From Desulfobacterales bacterium (GTDB lineage: Bacteria > Desulfobacterota > Desulfobacteria > Desulfobacterales > QNYZ01), in the NCBI GenBank assembly GCA_029938515.1, contig JAOZUU010000124.1, positions 1 to 5,101 of the forward strand: DNA of 5,101 nucleotides, read 5' to 3'. The position numbers and the translations under genes were made by a program. Numbering within the stretch: position 1 is the first letter of the stretch; each line of letters opens with the position of its first letter. Of the stretch, positions 5,026 to 5,101 are shown piece after piece. The notes beneath the pieces are model-generated. The model was not told where the DNA came from, searched no databases, and saw only the letters and a program-made list of their open reading frames with translations.

Positions 5026-5101
5026 CTGGTTGGCCCGTTTGCCGGCCGAAAATCCCGCGCTCTTTGGCGGGGTTGGTGGAATTTATCCGTAGGGGCAGGC
5101 C
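5022..5101 (+). CDS. Start of a probable gene translationally coupled to the lexA-like gene (partial)
   Basis: A GTG at 5022-5024 overlaps the lexA stop TGA (5023-5025) in the GTGA arrangement typical of coupled operon genes. GGAGGAG (5004-5010) lies 11 nt upstream. The frame is open for all 26 codons to the right edge (VTGWPVCRPK, ending near VEFIRRGR). It is too short to identify. By gene-order precedent (lexA-imuA-imuB-dnaE2 cassettes) an ImuA- or polymerase-like protein is a reasonable guess, but no family motif is visible here. Another frame is also open to the edge, so this call is tentative. Confidence 0.4.
   Translation, partial: MTGWPVCRPKIPRSLAGLVEFIRRGR

Noticed and set aside
5026..5101. 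Alternative reading frames at the right edge
   Set aside because: The frame reading LARLPAENPALFGG stops at TAG near 5090-5092, and the one in phase with lexA has no start codon near the junction; neither beats the coupled GTG frame.

Overview
The window looks like a chromosomal segment of an anaerobic, probably sulfate-reducing Desulfobacterota bacterium (Desulfobacteraceae or Desulfosarcinaceae-like). This rests on gene content: a CooC-type ATPase beside folD, and a LexA variant of a kind seen in deltaproteobacteria. GC is intermediate by eye. The taxonomic call is inference, not a database result.

Layout: (1) 1-256, minus strand: the N-terminal 85 codons of a CooC/ParA-like P-loop ATPase, running off the left edge. 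(2) 257-621: divergent spacer with a good minus-strand promoter for cooC, a 43-bp imperfect palindrome before argC, and an odd Cys-rich open frame that may be a gene remnant. (3) 622-1659: argC, complete. (4) 1660-1978: a promoter-like palindrome, a small AT-rich hairpin and a striking 162-bp near-symmetric inverted repeat, ending just before the folD ribosome site. (5) 1979-2887: folD, complete. (6) 3010-4056: a membrane-anchored coiled-coil M23 (LytM) peptidase. (7) 4057-4359: spacer with a compound hairpin and a consensus-like promoter overlapped by repeated ACATT units. (8) 4387-5025: a LexA-family self-cleaving repressor with all key residues. (9) 5022-5101: the start of a probable coupled gene, cut by the right edge.

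How they fit: argC serves arginine synthesis. FolD serves one-carbon folate metabolism and, with a CODH-maturation ATPase nearby, may serve the Wood-Ljungdahl pathway. The M23 enzyme serves cell-wall remodelling. The LexA-like gene heads a probable damage-response operon. All complete genes are on the plus strand but the spacers are wide, so they are probably separate transcription units. The items most worth a second look are the 162-bp palindrome in the folD leader and the variant LexA with its repeat-decorated promoter and coupled downstream frame.
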